From Pelolinea submarina (GTDB lineage Bacteria > Chloroflexota > Anaerolineae > Anaerolineales > Anaerolineaceae), in assembly GCF_003966975.1 (NCBI RefSeq), contig NZ_AP018437.1, positions 1,550,001 through 1,614,000 on the forward strand: a DNA stretch of 64,000 bases. The letters are read 5' to 3'. Shown in pieces: positions 35,114 through 44,049 of the stretch. The notes under the pieces are model-generated. The model did not search any database, had not been told where the DNA came from, and saw only the letters and a list, made by a program, of their open reading frames with translations. The position numbers were made by a program, and so were the translations under genes. Numbering within the stretch: position 1 is the first letter of the stretch; each line of letters begins with the position of its first letter.

Positions 35114-36534
35114 GCGTTTTCCTCCAAAATGGCCGCAATGCGGTCCATACGTAATCCATGTGACCCCTTGATTAGAACGACATCCCCTGACTGTAAGTTG
35201 TATTTCAAAACATCCGCAGCCTGCAACGCGTCTTCCACCCAGGTAATGGCAGTGGACGGTAGTCCGACCTCCTTTGCGGAATCGGCGATGGTGCGCCCGC
35301 GCGGCCCGACTGCGATCAGGTGCTGCACGACCTGCGCGGCGCGCTGGCCGACCAGTTCGTGTCCTTCTTTTTCATATTGTCCCAGTTCCAGCATGTCGCC
35401 CAGTACGGCGATTTTCTGGCCCTGCAGTTCATCCAGCAAATCGAGCGCGGCCAGGGTGGATTCCGGCGTCGCGTTGTAGGTATCGTCCAAAATGAGCGCG
35501 CCGCTGTTGGTTTGCACGGCCACCAGGCGCAACTGGGTGTTGCTATGTACCAGGCCGTCGGTGACTTCCTGCCAGGTGAGACCTTCGCAGAAACCGACTG
35601 CGGCCGCGCGCAGGATAGTCTGGACGGAATGGCGTCCCAGAATGGGCACTTCCATACGCACCGATTTGTCCTGGTAGTGCATACGGAATTGGATGCCTTT
35701 CAGGCCGCAGCCCTGGATTTCGTCCGCCCATAGATCGGCAGCGGCATCCAGACCGTAAAAAAGCACGTTAGCCTTGGTTTGGTCGGCCATTGCGCGTACA
35801 TACGGGTCGTCATAATTAAGGATGGCGGTGCCTTCGGGCGCGGCCGGCAGGGCCTGTACCAGTTCGGACTTGCCTTTAGCGATGGCTTCCTGCGACCCGG
35901 CGCGTTCTGCATGGACGGTGCCAATATTGGTTACCACGCCGATTTCAGGCTGGGCGATATCGCACAGGAAAGTGATCTCACCGGGATAGTAGAAGCCCAT
36001 TTCGGCTACCAGGCGTTCGTACCCGCTGCCTAAATTTAAAATGGTCAGCGGCAGCCCGATTTCGTTGTTGTAATTGCCGGGATTGCGATAAGTGTGAAAC
36101 TTGCGCGCCAGCACTTCGGCGGTCAATTCCTTGGTTGAGGATTTACCCACGCTGCCGGTAATGCCCACCACGCGCAGGGATAACTTGCGGCGCCAGAAGC
36201 GCGCCAGGTCCTGCAAGGCCTGCAGGGTGTCGTCCACACGCAGGCAGAAAGGCATTTCCGGGATGGAGAGTTCTTCCGAAGAAGAATTTACGCGCCGAAG
36301 ATCCAAAACACGCATGCCTTCCGGCATATCCTGCTGGACCAGTGCCACTTGCGCGCCTTTTTCGAAAGCGGCGCCTACGAAGCGGTGCCCGTCGGATTTT
36401 TCGCCGGGCAGGGCGATAAACAGCGCGCCGGGAATGACAACACGGGAATCGATCACGGCTTCAGTCAGCATGGGGCCTGTTTGGGCAATTTGAATGCCGG
36501 TAAATGCCTGCACGATAAGGTCTAAAGTAATCAT
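35110..36534 (-). CDS. murF: UDP-N-acetylmuramoyl-tripeptide--D-alanyl-D-alanine ligase MurF
   Basis: 474 residues. It adds the D-Ala-D-Ala dipeptide to complete the pentapeptide. The ATP loop GSVGKSST is at 127-134, NIGTVHAE and DDTYNATPES are Mur-ligase motifs, and VLGDMLELG is characteristic of MurF. It lies between ftsI (2-base gap) and mraY (4-base overlap). MurE, which normally sits at this place, is missing from the cluster. Confidence 0.96.
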   Translation of the reverse strand: MITLDLIVQAFTGIQIAQTGPMLTEAVIDSRVVIPGALFIALPGEKSDGHRFVGAAFEKGAQVALVQQDMPEGMRVLDLRRVNSSSEELSIPEMPFCLRVDDTLQALQDLARFWRRKLSLRVVGITGSVGKSSTKELTAEVLARKFHTYRNPGNYNNEIGLPLTILNLGSGYERLVAEMGFYYPGEITFLCDIAQPEIGVVTNIGTVHAERAGSQEAIAKGKSELVQALPAAPEGTAILNYDDPYVRAMADQTKANVLFYGLDAAADLWADEIQGCGLKGIQFRMHYQDKSVRMEVPILGRHSVQTILRAAAVGFCEGLTWQEVTDGLVHSNTQLRLVAVQTNSGALILDDTYNATPESTLAALDLLDELQGQKIAVLGDMLELGQYEKEGHELVGQRAAQVVQHLIAVGPRGRTIADSAKEVGLPSTAITWVEDALQAADVLKYNLQSGDVVLIKGSHGLRMDRIAAILEENA

Positions 36535-36536
36535 GC

Positions 36537-38324
36537 CTATCCTTCTTTCGCAACTAAATTTTGCTGGGCATCTTCCGGCGGTATATCCAAATAAACCACC
36601 AGTTCTTTGGCAATATCGCTGAAAAGCGGCGCGGCTACTACGGAGCCCCAGGGAGATTTCTTCGGTTTTTCCAACCAGACATATACCAAAAATTGAGGGT
36701 CATCGGCAGGACCCCAACCGGCGAAGGACGCGTTGGTGAGGTCGATGCTGTATTCACCCTCAACAGGGATTTCAGCCGTACCGGTCTTTCCAGCAATGCT
36801 GTAGCCGGGAACCAGAGCCAGTGAGGACTCATTTTCGAGGGATTTTACCAACATGGCGGTCACGGTCCGAGCAGTTTCAGCCTTGATCGGCACACCCAGC
36901 ACTTGCGGGGTAGTATTATACTGTTTCCCGTCCTGAATGATGGCTTTCAGCACGTGCGGCTTCATCATTTTGCCGTCATTCGCTACTGCGGAAATGGCGG
37001 TCGCCAGTTGAATGGGGGTGACGGCCACGCCTTGTCCAAAGGAGTTGGTCAGCAGCTGCACAGGGTACCAATCTGCGTCACCGGGAACACTCAACGGCCA
37101 GGTTTCCTCTCCACCCAAATCCACGCTGGTCCGACGGCCGATGCCAAAAGCCTGCATGTATTCATAGAATTTATCCTCACCCAATTTCTTGTCGGCGACC
37201 CAGGCCAGGCAAACATTCAGGGATTTCTGCATGCAGCCCTGCATTGTCTGTTCACCGTGCCCTTTGCGGTCCCAGTTAAGAATAACAGCGCCGTGTTCTT
37301 CGTAGCGGCCTGTATCGGGGAAAGTGGTTTCATCGTCCACAACGCCGGCATCGTAAGCAGCCGACATCGTCAGGACCTTGAAGACCGATCCGGGTTCGTA
37401 GGTTTCACTGATAGCCCGGTTATAGGGCACTCTATCCTTGAATTCATCCTCGTATTTCCAATATTGGTTGAGGTTGATGCGCGGTTGAGTGGCCATCGCC
37501 AGGATTTCACCATTGCGCGGGTCGAGCACGATCACCGTACCGGAAACGGCTTCATCTTCTTTAATCGCTTCATCCAGTTTCTTCTCAACCATGGCCTGAA
37601 TTTCCCGGTCGATGGTCAATACCAGACTGGCGCCGGCCGGAACTTCCGGCAGACTCTCCAGCATATAAGGATTGCGCGGCATGAAAGTTTCCATCGGGTT
37701 GCCGGCTAACAGATCGTTATAGTATTCTTCAACACCGTAATACCCCAGCCCTTCCCGACGATCTCGGAAGGAATAGAACCCCAAAATGTTGGAAGCCAGG
37801 CTGTTTTCCGGGTATGTGCGTTTTAAATGAGAGCTCCAGATCAAACCTCTTAATGATGGTTTTTCTTTATCTTTACCGTATGGATTTTCAGTCTCGTAAG
37901 TCTGCTTGACGTCGCTGAGCACGTCAATCACACCGGATGGCAGGAAATCGGTGATGACAGCGTAAATGCTGTTTTCTTCATCATATTTTTGCTTAACCAC
38001 ATCGTAGATCTGGTCATAAGTCAGGCCGTTGACGCCTTCCATGGTTTGCGCGATGGTTTCCGGATTGGTTACATATTCCAGCATGACGCCGGCTTCGTAC
38101 ACGTCCTCGTTGCCTGCCAATAGCCGGCCCCAGCGGTCGTAAATATTGCCGCGTTCGGGAGTGTAGTTTTCAATGGCGTAAGAATATTCTTCATCCGCCC
38201 ATTGGCTGAGTTCCTGATGTTTGGTGCTGTTTTGGATGTGCAGCATTTGCAGGATGATTAGCGTGCTGGAAGAAGTCAACACGATCCCAATTAACGTCAA
38301 TCGCGAGAAAGTCCCTTTTTTCAT
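36537..38324 (-). CDS. ftsI: Septal peptidoglycan transpeptidase (FtsI/PBP2-type, class B PBP)
   Basis: 595 residues. One N-terminal span (about 8-29), a dimerisation/pedestal domain (about 50-220) and a transpeptidase domain with SVFK at 313-316 (catalytic Ser313), SLN at 368-370 and KTG at 513-515. It crosslinks septal peptidoglycan and is the partner of FtsW. No PASTA domain follows. The start ATG overlaps the ftsL-like stop as ATGA. Confidence 0.95.
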   Translation of the reverse strand: MKKGTFSRLTLIGIVLTSSSTLIILQMLHIQNSTKHQELSQWADEEYSYAIENYTPERGNIYDRWGRLLAGNEDVYEAGVMLEYVTNPETIAQTMEGVNGLTYDQIYDVVKQKYDEENSIYAVITDFLPSGVIDVLSDVKQTYETENPYGKDKEKPSLRGLIWSSHLKRTYPENSLASNILGFYSFRDRREGLGYYGVEEYYNDLLAGNPMETFMPRNPYMLESLPEVPAGASLVLTIDREIQAMVEKKLDEAIKEDEAVSGTVIVLDPRNGEILAMATQPRINLNQYWKYEDEFKDRVPYNRAISETYEPGSVFKVLTMSAAYDAGVVDDETTFPDTGRYEEHGAVILNWDRKGHGEQTMQGCMQKSLNVCLAWVADKKLGEDKFYEYMQAFGIGRRTSVDLGGEETWPLSVPGDADWYPVQLLTNSFGQGVAVTPIQLATAISAVANDGKMMKPHVLKAIIQDGKQYNTTPQVLGVPIKAETARTVTAMLVKSLENESSLALVPGYSIAGKTGTAEIPVEGEYSIDLTNASFAGWGPADDPQFLVYVWLEKPKKSPWGSVVAAPLFSDIAKELVVYLDIPPEDAQQNLVAKEG

Positions 38325-38791
38325 TGAGCCGCCTCGCTGGTTTGTGCGCTGGTCAGGAAAGTGTTATAAACCCAATCCCACAGGGACTGCTGATAATACT
38401 CATTAACGATTGGTCCAAGTGTGTTCTCGGATCCGGGCGGGGGAGCCAGCAGAACAGGGCTCTGCCCGGTATAACCCGGAATGGCCATGAAGTGAACTGA
38501 CTCGGACGGCGCTGTTTCAAAGCCGTTTTTCTCAGCCCGCTTCACCATTTCGGTATAGGAAGTTTTCCAGGCCAGCTCGGTTCGCTGATTGGCGATGATG
38601 CGTAGAATTTCTTCTTCCTCGTAATGCATATCCATGATTTCCAAACCGGCAGAGGCTGATTGAGCACTGATGATGAGATAGATTGACACGACCACAACAA
38701 GCGCGATGACAGGCAGGAGAGAAATTCCTACTGACTGGATCTGTCGTCTCCAGGGTGCCTGTTTATAAGCTTGTTTGCTTTTCTTTGCCAT
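38321..38791 (-). CDS. ftsL: FtsL-like divisome protein
   Basis: 156 residues. A basic cytoplasmic N-terminus, one membrane span (about 17-37), then a helical stretch with coiled-coil potential (about 50-95) and a longer Pro/Gly-rich tail than FtsL usually has. Sequence identity alone would not prove FtsL. The topology and the position between rsmH and ftsI, translationally coupled to ftsI, support it. FtsL, with FtsB and FtsQ, activates the FtsW-FtsI synthase. Confidence 0.75.
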   Translation of the reverse strand: MAKKSKQAYKQAPWRRQIQSVGISLLPVIALVVVVSIYLIISAQSASAGLEIMDMHYEEEEILRIIANQRTELAWKTSYTEMVKRAEKNGFETAPSESVHFMAIPGYTGQSPVLLAPPPGSENTLGPIVNEYYQQSLWDWVYNTFLTSAQTSEAAQ

Positions 38792-38834
38792 CTATAACTC
38801 TGCCTGTTATATTGACCAATTTTTCTCTATTTTT

Positions 38835-39776
38835 TCAAATCTTTTCAATCACTCGCAATTTCGCGCTGCGCGACCGCGGGTTTTGGGCGATTTCCTCCTT
38901 TGAGGGTATAACTGCCCCTTTCGTGACTGCTCGAACACTGGCTTTGTGTCCGCAGGTGCAAATGACTTGCTCCGGCGGGCAAATGCAATCCCGGCTTTCC
39001 CGCTGAAAAAACTGCTTTACGATGCGGTCTTCCAGCGAATGGAAGCTGATGACTGCCAGCCTGCCGCCGCTGCAAAGCGCCGCAGTGGCTTGCTCCAATC
39101 CCTCACTCAGTTTCTCCAGTTCTGAGTTGGTTGCCAAACGCAGGGCCTGAAAAGTGCGGGTGGCCGGATGTGTCTTGCCGCGCTTGCCCTTATAAACCGC
39201 CAGTACCAGGTTGGCTAACTCGGTCGTGCTTTCAAACGGCCGGTTGCGCACGATAGCATCCGCAATTTGGATTGCGCGAGGTTCTTCTCCAAAATTCCGC
39301 AGGATTACCGTAAGCTCTTTCTGGCTTAGTCCATTGATTAGTTCGGCAGCTGTGGTTTTCTGGCCTTCATCGAAGCGCATGTCCAACGGTGCATCCTTCA
39401 TAAATGAAAAACCACGTTCCGCATTGTCGAGCTGCATGGAGGAAACCCCTAAATCGAGCAGCATCCCATCGATGCAATCCCACTGCACTGCTCTGAGATG
39501 CACCATCAGGTTGGAATAAGAACCGTGCCGAATGGTGATGCGATCCGCGAACTCCGCAGTGCTGCGCCGGGCAATTTCGATGGCATGGTTGTCCACATCC
39601 AGTCCCAGCAGCAGCCCCTCCGGCGCGCTGGCCTGCAGGATGCCGCGGGCATGCCCGCCGGCGCCTAATGTCCCGTCTACATAACGGCCGGAGTTGGCCG
39701 GTTTAAGGTATTCGAGTGTCTGTTGGTAAAGTACCGGTTGATGCGGAGAACCGGGATTAGATTCAAGAGTGTCCAT
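38835..39776 (-). CDS. rsmH: 16S rRNA (cytosine-1402-N4)-methyltransferase RsmH (MraW)
   Basis: 313 residues. SAM-binding motif YVDGTLGAGGHA at 32-43, DGMLLDLGVSSMQLD and VISFHSLEDRIVK are family hallmarks. It methylates C1402 in the ribosomal P site. The gene follows mraZ by two bases, the standard head of the dcw cluster. Confidence 0.97.
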   Translation of the reverse strand: MDTLESNPGSPHQPVLYQQTLEYLKPANSGRYVDGTLGAGGHARGILQASAPEGLLLGLDVDNHAIEIARRSTAEFADRITIRHGSYSNLMVHLRAVQWDCIDGMLLDLGVSSMQLDNAERGFSFMKDAPLDMRFDEGQKTTAAELINGLSQKELTVILRNFGEEPRAIQIADAIVRNRPFESTTELANLVLAVYKGKRGKTHPATRTFQALRLATNSELEKLSEGLEQATAALCSGGRLAVISFHSLEDRIVKQFFQRESRDCICPPEQVICTCGHKASVRAVTKGAVIPSKEEIAQNPRSRSAKLRVIEKI

Positions 39777-39778
39777 GG

Positions 39779-40213
39779 TTAGAAAGTCAGGTCCAGATCA
39801 TTGAATCGATCCGCTCGTTCCGCCGCATCATTCATAATGGCTGCTTTGATGCTCCAATTTTCCGCCGACCAAATTTCAAAATACGGTCCCAGCCCGATCA
39901 ACTTTACTGCACTGTTCAGGTGGGCAGCTTCCCGCAGAAATGGCGAGATGAGTACCCGGCCGGCTTTGTCCATTTCCAGCTTGACCGCGTTCCCAAAAAG
40001 CATACGTGCCAAATCGCGGGCGTGTGAATCTGTTATTTTCATTGACCGAATTTTGTGGTAAAGTGAGTCAAATTCATCGCCTTGGATGACCATCAAGTTA
40101 TCGTCAAAACCCTGCGTAATATAGGCAACATCCGCCAGCAGGTCGCGGTATTGCGACGGGATGGTCAGTCGGCCCTTATCATCGAGGTTATGGTCAAATT
40201 GTCCAAAGAACAT
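39779..40213 (-). CDS. mraZ: Transcriptional regulator MraZ
   Basis: 144 residues from the ATG at 40213, preceded by GGAGT; the annotated open frame extends 24 codons further but that part overlaps the operator. Two SpoVT/AbrB-like swapped-hairpin repeats are seen: FDHNLDDKGRLTIPSQYR near the start and EMDKAGRVLISPFLRE in the second half. MraZ forms rings that bind short direct repeats before its own operon and represses the dcw genes. Such repeats are present at 40262-40287. Confidence 0.96.
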   Translation of the reverse strand: MFFGQFDHNLDDKGRLTIPSQYRDLLADVAYITQGFDDNLMVIQGDEFDSLYHKIRSMKITDSHARDLARMLFGNAVKLEMDKAGRVLISPFLREAAHLNSAVKLIGLGPYFEIWSAENWSIKAAIMNDAAERADRFNDLDLTF

Positions 40214-40240
40214 TAGTTCTACTCCGGTATATAAGCGGAA

Positions 40241-40260
40241 ACGCCGGAATGCTCCGGCGT
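40241..40260 (-). promoter_or_regulatory. Perfect hairpin in the mraZ leader
   Basis: ACGCCGGA pairs with TCCGGCGT around a 4-base loop, between the MraZ boxes and the ribosome site. It could slow or stabilise the leader; it is not followed by a clean T run, so a terminator is unlikely. Confidence 0.5.
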
Positions 40261-40261
40261 C

Positions 40262-40287
40262 CCACTTTCTACCACTTTCTACCACTT
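40262..40287 (-). promoter_or_regulatory. Three MraZ-box direct repeats (operator)
   Basis: On the minus strand AAGTGG occurs three times with an exact 10-base period (40282-40287, 40272-40277, 40262-40267), separated by TAGA. MraZ is known to bind GTGG-containing repeats with this period. They begin eight bases after the -10 element, where binding would block initiation. Confidence 0.85.
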
Positions 40288-40294
40288 ATACCTG

Positions 40295-40323
40295 ATTATA
40301 GCTATATTTTTTGCTAAATACAA
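40295..40323 (-). promoter_or_regulatory. dcw cluster promoter
   Basis: Minus strand: TTGTAT (40318-40323), 17-base spacer, TATAAT (40295-40300). The start of transcription would fall at the MraZ boxes. Confidence 0.7.
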
Positions 40324-40354
40324 GTCTTTTCTTTAGAAGATATTTCATATCTAT

Positions 40355-40378
40355 TAACAATTAATGGTTTAATTGTTA
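40355..40378. promoter_or_regulatory. 24-bp palindrome before the esterase gene
   Basis: Perfect 10-bp arms TAACAATTAA / TTAATTGTTA around a TGGT spacer, 10 bases before the ribosome site of the plus-strand esterase gene. Its form fits a dimeric repressor's operator; no regulator gene is adjacent. Confidence 0.55.
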
Positions 40379-40396
40379 TGAAAATGAGGAGGAATT

Positions 40397-41365
40397 ATGC
40401 TCTTTGATCTTTCGTTGCCCGAATTACAGCGCTATTTACCTGAACGAGACGAACCGCAAGATTTTGATGCATTTTGGTCGGAGACGTTGGCAGCGGCACG
40501 GAAATATCCATTGGACGCGGTTTTCACGCAGGTTGATTACTCAATGGCTTTGGTGGACACCTATGACGTTACCTTTAATGGGTATGACGGTCAGCCGGTT
40601 AAGGGTTGGCTTATTCTGCCGAGGAATGCTCAAAAACCACTGCCGTGCGTAGTGGAGTATATCGGTTACGGCGGCGGCCGCGGTTTTCCAACTGATTGGC
40701 TGCTATACCCCAGCGCGGGATACGCCACTTTTGTCATGGACACGCGCGGACAGGGTTCCGCCTGGCGGCAGGGCGACACCCCCGATCTGCCCAGCGAGGG
40801 TTCCAGCCCGCATTTCCCCGGCTTTATGACCCTGGGTGTGTTGGATCCGGCTACATATTATTACCGGCGCGTTTTCACGGACGCGGTGCGCGCAGTCGAG
40901 GCGGCCCGCAGCCATGCCGGTATCGATGAGAAACGCATTATCGTGACTGGCGCCAGTCAGGGCGGGGGTATTACGCTGGCGGTGAGCGGCCTGGTGGCTG
41001 GTTTAACAGCGGTCATGCCGGATGTACCTTTCCTATGCCATTTCTTTCGTGCCGCTACTATCACGGATGAGGACCCCTATCATGAGATAGCCAGCTTTTT
41101 AAAAGTGCATCGCGATAAAACCGAGACGGTTTTCCGCACGTTATCGTATTTCGATGGGATGAACTTCGCAGCGCGTGCCACTGCGCCGGCTTTGTTCTCC
41201 ACCGGATTAATGGATGTAACCTGTCCACCCTCAACCGTCTTTGCCGCGTATAACCATTACGCCGGAGATAAAGAAATCCGAGCTTATCATTTCAACCTGC
41301 ATGATGGCGGAGGAACACATCATGATTTGGAAAAGCTGCGGTTTTTATCAAAAGTCCTGAATTAA
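40397..41365 (+). CDS. Acetyl xylan esterase family protein (CE7, cephalosporin-C deacetylase-like)
   Basis: 322 residues, the usual length for CE7 alpha/beta hydrolases. DTRGQGS at 115-121 and GASQGGG at 185-191 (nucleophile Ser187) are the two family motifs; Asp273 ([10 protein letters not shown]) and His302 (LHDGGG) complete a likely triad. These enzymes deacetylate xylo-oligosaccharides and other small acetyl esters, usually in the cytoplasm; no signal peptide is seen. GAGGAGG precedes the ATG. It is a single-gene unit divergent from mraZ with a shared terminator downstream. Confidence 0.92.
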   Translation: MLFDLSLPELQRYLPERDEPQDFDAFWSETLAAARKYPLDAVFTQVDYSMALVDTYDVTFNGYDGQPVKGWLILPRNAQKPLPCVVEYIGYGGGRGFPTDWLLYPSAGYATFVMDTRGQGSAWRQGDTPDLPSEGSSPHFPGFMTLGVLDPATYYYRRVFTDAVRAVEAARSHAGIDEKRIIVTGASQGGGITLAVSGLVAGLTAVMPDVPFLCHFFRAATITDEDPYHEIASFLKVHRDKTETVFRTLSYFDGMNFAARATAPALFSTGLMDVTCPPSTVFAAYNHYAGDKEIRAYHFNLHDGGGTHHDLEKLRFLSKVLN

Positions 41366-41367
41366 AT

Positions 41368-41397
41368 AAAACGCTCCCGTGAAACGGGAGCGTTTTT
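41368..41397. terminator. Bidirectional terminator between esterase and lipoprotein genes
   Basis: AAACGCTCCCGT pairs with ACGGGAGCGTTT around GAA, with T runs on both strands (TTTTTT plus, TTTTATTT minus). It serves converging genes on either side. Confidence 0.9.
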
Positions 41398-41422
41398 TAT
41401 GCTAAGGTTTAGGAAGTACGCT

Positions 41423-41956
41423 TTATCGCAGACAAGGATCGGGTTTACTCGATTTGATGCGATTGCCGCAGAAAGGTACACCACCGCCCATATTCCCGGA
41501 GAACATGGTATATGACCCGTCCAAATACATAATGAAGTTGCCGGAAGTGCCTGAGGTCGATTGCCAAGTACCGGTCACATTGGTGCCATCATAGCTGACC
41601 ATACCTTCGAATAACAGGCTTTGGCCATCCCCGGTAGCTGCATTGCCGGTCAAATCATAGCCCTTCTGCAGGAAGTCAATATCCAGACGTTTCTGCGCAG
41701 TACCCTCCCAAATGGTCCAGGGACCGTCCAGGTTGACAGACACGGTTGGCGTTACCGCGTAAGTGGGTGTACTGGTTGGATTAGGCGTTTCGGTCGCTGC
41801 CGGTATCTGCGTGGGAATAACCGGAACGTCTTTATCCTCATCATCTTCATCCACTGTGGTTGGGCTGGTCACAATATAAATGGGAAGCGTGCAGGAAATT
41901 ACAACCAGCAACAGCGCGCTAATCGCAAATAAGATAATGGTAGTGTTTCTCTTCAT
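41423..41956 (-). CDS. Small secreted lipoprotein, function unknown
   Basis: 177 residues. A lipoprotein signal peptide ends in VISC (Cys22), followed by an acidic stretch (DEDDEDKD), a Thr/Pro-rich linker (about 45-72) and a C-terminal beta-rich domain (about 78-165) with repeated Gly/Asn/Thr strands, such as GMVSYDGTNVTGTWQSTSG. This resembles small lipocalin-like or extracellular beta-domains but I do not recognise a family. A promoter candidate lies about 190 bases upstream. Confidence 0.8.
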   Translation of the reverse strand: MKRNTTIILFAISALLLVVISCTLPIYIVTSPTTVDEDDEDKDVPVIPTQIPAATETPNPTSTPTYAVTPTVSVNLDGPWTIWEGTAQKRLDIDFLQKGYDLTGNAATGDGQSLLFEGMVSYDGTNVTGTWQSTSGTSGNFIMYLDGSYTMFSGNMGGGVPFCGNRIKSSKPDPCLR

Positions 41957-42144
41957 GGTACCTCCTAAAATTCTTTATATATTGTATGGCAAATATACCA
42001 TTTTACAACATAGTTAGATGCAAGAATTGTGCCTGTTATCAATTTTTCTAAAAATTACTCCCGCACTATTTTTATCAATACCTGTCGAAGAAATTCATTA
42101 TGTATCAATGAGTTTCCCATTAATATTAACCTAATTGTATTCAT

Positions 42145-42172
42145 TAAATAATAAAAAGAAAGCATTTGTCAA
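42145..42172 (-). promoter_or_regulatory. Promoter candidate for the lipoprotein gene
   Basis: Minus strand TTGACA (42167-42172), 16-base spacer, TATTTA (42145-42150). The rest of 41957-42289 is AT-rich leader with a weak hairpin near 42168-42190 and no ORF I can support. Confidence 0.4.
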
Positions 42173-42289
42173 CTTTTTTTTAAAAAGTGACAAGCTAAAT
42201 AATTCCACCTGCTGGAGGTGGGGAGCAAATTCCAGGTTTTAGTTAATTGTTATTTCGTAATGACAGAGCCGCAAATGTAAGACTTTGAA

Positions 42290-42466
42290 CTATTGCAGCA
42301 GTGCCAGATCTTCCTTCGAAAGGAATTTAAATAGCTTTGTTCCGGTTTCCGGATCTACTGCTTCAGCCGCTTTGCGGCCATTTTTCATGGTCTTCAGGGT
42401 GACTTTGCTGGTGTCCACCCATACATCTTTCTTGGATTTCAGGGAATAAAACTTTATCATTGCCAT
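42290..42466 (-). CDS. Small basic protein of 58 residues, function unknown
   Basis: Starts MAMIKFYSLKSKKDVWVD and ends KFLSKEDLALLQ. AGGAGA eight bases upstream is a strong ribosome site. The protein is Lys-rich, has no membrane segment and lacks cysteines. Composition and the ribosome site argue for a real gene although it is very short. It stands alone between the lipoprotein and the nitroreductase genes. I do not know a function. Confidence 0.75.
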   Translation of the reverse strand: MAMIKFYSLKSKKDVWVDTSKVTLKTMKNGRKAAEAVDPETGTKLFKFLSKEDLALLQ

Positions 42467-42590
42467 CGTACTATTCTCCTCTCAAATTTAGGTCGGACGA
42501 ATGTTGGAATTGGCTTGCGTCCCCGTTCTGGTGGAATTATTTAGTTGTTTTCATTATATATGAAGTTTGACTGCAAATAAATATGGCTTA

Positions 42591-43103
42591 TTACCACTTA
42601 TCGTGATGAATAATTTGGCTCATGGCAAGGCGTTTTTTCTGAATGGCGGATGGATCGGCCGGATATCCCAATGGCATCAGCTCCACGACGACAATCTCAT
42701 CCGGAATATTGAGGATTTCTTTGACTTCCTGAGGATTGAAATGCCCAATCCAACAAGTGCCCAATCCCAATTCCACCGCACAGAGCGTGATGTGATCCAG
42801 CGCGATAGCCACATCGATGGGGTGGCAGGGCAGGCCGCAGTGCATGATCTTGCCGTCGGTTTCCGCACAGGCTACCAGCACGACCGGCGCTTCGCCCACG
42901 AAGGTCTGCGAACCGGCAGCCACGGCCAGCTTCTCGCGGGTGTCTTTGTCCTGTACCACCACAAAACGCCATTCCTGGCGGTTGGAAGCGGATGGTGCCA
43001 GGTGTGCGGCTTCCAAGATCTGGTTCAACTTTTCTTCCTCCACGGGTTTATCCAGGTATTTACGCACACTCTTACGGGTCTTAATAATTTCGAAGATGTT
43101 CAT
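42591..43103 (-). CDS. Nitroreductase family protein
   Basis: 170 residues with the FMN-binding start IIKTRKSVRKYLDKPV (about 6-21) and SASNRQEWRF near residue 38, both typical of small nitroreductases. ELGLGTCWIGHFN and LMPLGYPAD are further family motifs. They reduce nitro groups, quinones or flavins with NAD(P)H; the natural substrate is unknown. An HCGLPCHPID segment adds two Cys that could bind metal or form a disulfide. AAAGGA precedes the ATG. Confidence 0.92.
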   Translation of the reverse strand: MNIFEIIKTRKSVRKYLDKPVEEEKLNQILEAAHLAPSASNRQEWRFVVVQDKDTREKLAVAAGSQTFVGEAPVVLVACAETDGKIMHCGLPCHPIDVAIALDHITLCAVELGLGTCWIGHFNPQEVKEILNIPDEIVVVELMPLGYPADPSAIQKKRLAMSQIIHHDKW

Positions 43104-43272
43104 GGTCGGTCCTTTTAGAATTCTGAATTGTTTGAATGATTCGTTCTAAGGAAATTTCAGCAGTGACAAATCCCATAATTTCTAAATCATACCATTATTG
43201 AAATTAGTAATGGGCCGCATCTGTTTTTCAGAGCGGCCACAGATTCTTTCACAATAGAACCGCGCAGGATGA

Positions 43273-44046
43273 TCAACGGCTTTGGTCAGCGTACCTCCAC
43301 CATAAGTAGGTCGCGGCGATGCCGGCCAGGGCTGTCGTCAGGACGATGACCAAGCTCACTGTTGTCAACGGCTCACCTTGAGAGAGCATGCCCGGAATGG
43401 CCCAGGGAAAATAATTACCGTAGCCGATCACGGCTGCCAGGTTGTCAATAATCAGGATCAGAATAGCGATGCCGATTGGCAGCATAATGCCGCCACCTAT
43501 GCTGGCCAGGAAAGCAAACGGCAGAGTGACCAGTATGTTCAAAGTCGCGATCAGTAAAAGACTTAAACTCTCTTGCAGCAGCAGATCCGGCGTAAGTCCG
43601 GGCAATTGAATCAAGCTGCCCATCAGCAGACAAAATGGATAGAAAATTCCCACCACGACGATGTACCAAACCGCAACAACGACAAACTTGGCAGCCAGAA
43701 TATCCGCGCGGGGAACGGGAACAGCCAGGATATCCTTGACTGTATGGTCCATGAATTCGCGGCCAAACACCCAAGCCAGCATCAAGCATACGATCAGAAA
43801 CCCGCCAATGGCAAAGGCTTCTTTCAGGATCTTGAAGTATGCCGGCCAACTGACGTCACCTACCACCAGGTTGGCTTTCGCACCGACGATGCCCAATTGC
43901 TGGGACAGGGCGGGATTCTTATAGACAAAGAATAGGAACGTGCACATTAGCGGCAAGATCATAAAGCCCAATCCGACCATCCAGGGTATGCGTGATTTGC
44001 GTACTTTGAGGGTTTCTACCCATAACATGTTCAAAAAGTTTTCCAT
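43273..44046 (-). CDS. ABC-2 type transporter permease
   Basis: 257 residues with six hydrophobic segments and the ABC-2 pattern (MLWVETLKVRKSRIPWMVGLG start). It follows its ATPase by three bases. The substrate is unknown; such two-gene exporters move drugs, lipids or peptides. A TetR gene heads the same run, suggesting induction by the exported compound. Confidence 0.88.
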   Translation of the reverse strand: MENFLNMLWVETLKVRKSRIPWMVGLGFMILPLMCTFLFFVYKNPALSQQLGIVGAKANLVVGDVSWPAYFKILKEAFAIGGFLIVCLMLAWVFGREFMDHTVKDILAVPVPRADILAAKFVVVAVWYIVVVGIFYPFCLLMGSLIQLPGLTPDLLLQESLSLLLIATLNILVTLPFAFLASIGGGIMLPIGIAILILIIDNLAAVIGYGNYFPWAIPGMLSQGEPLTTVSLVIVLTTALAGIAATYLWWRYADQSR

Positions 44047-44049
44047 TGT

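Noticed and set aside
36903..37709. 268-codon open frame on the plus strand
   Set aside because: It lies opposite the transpeptidase domain of ftsI and has no recognisable motif.
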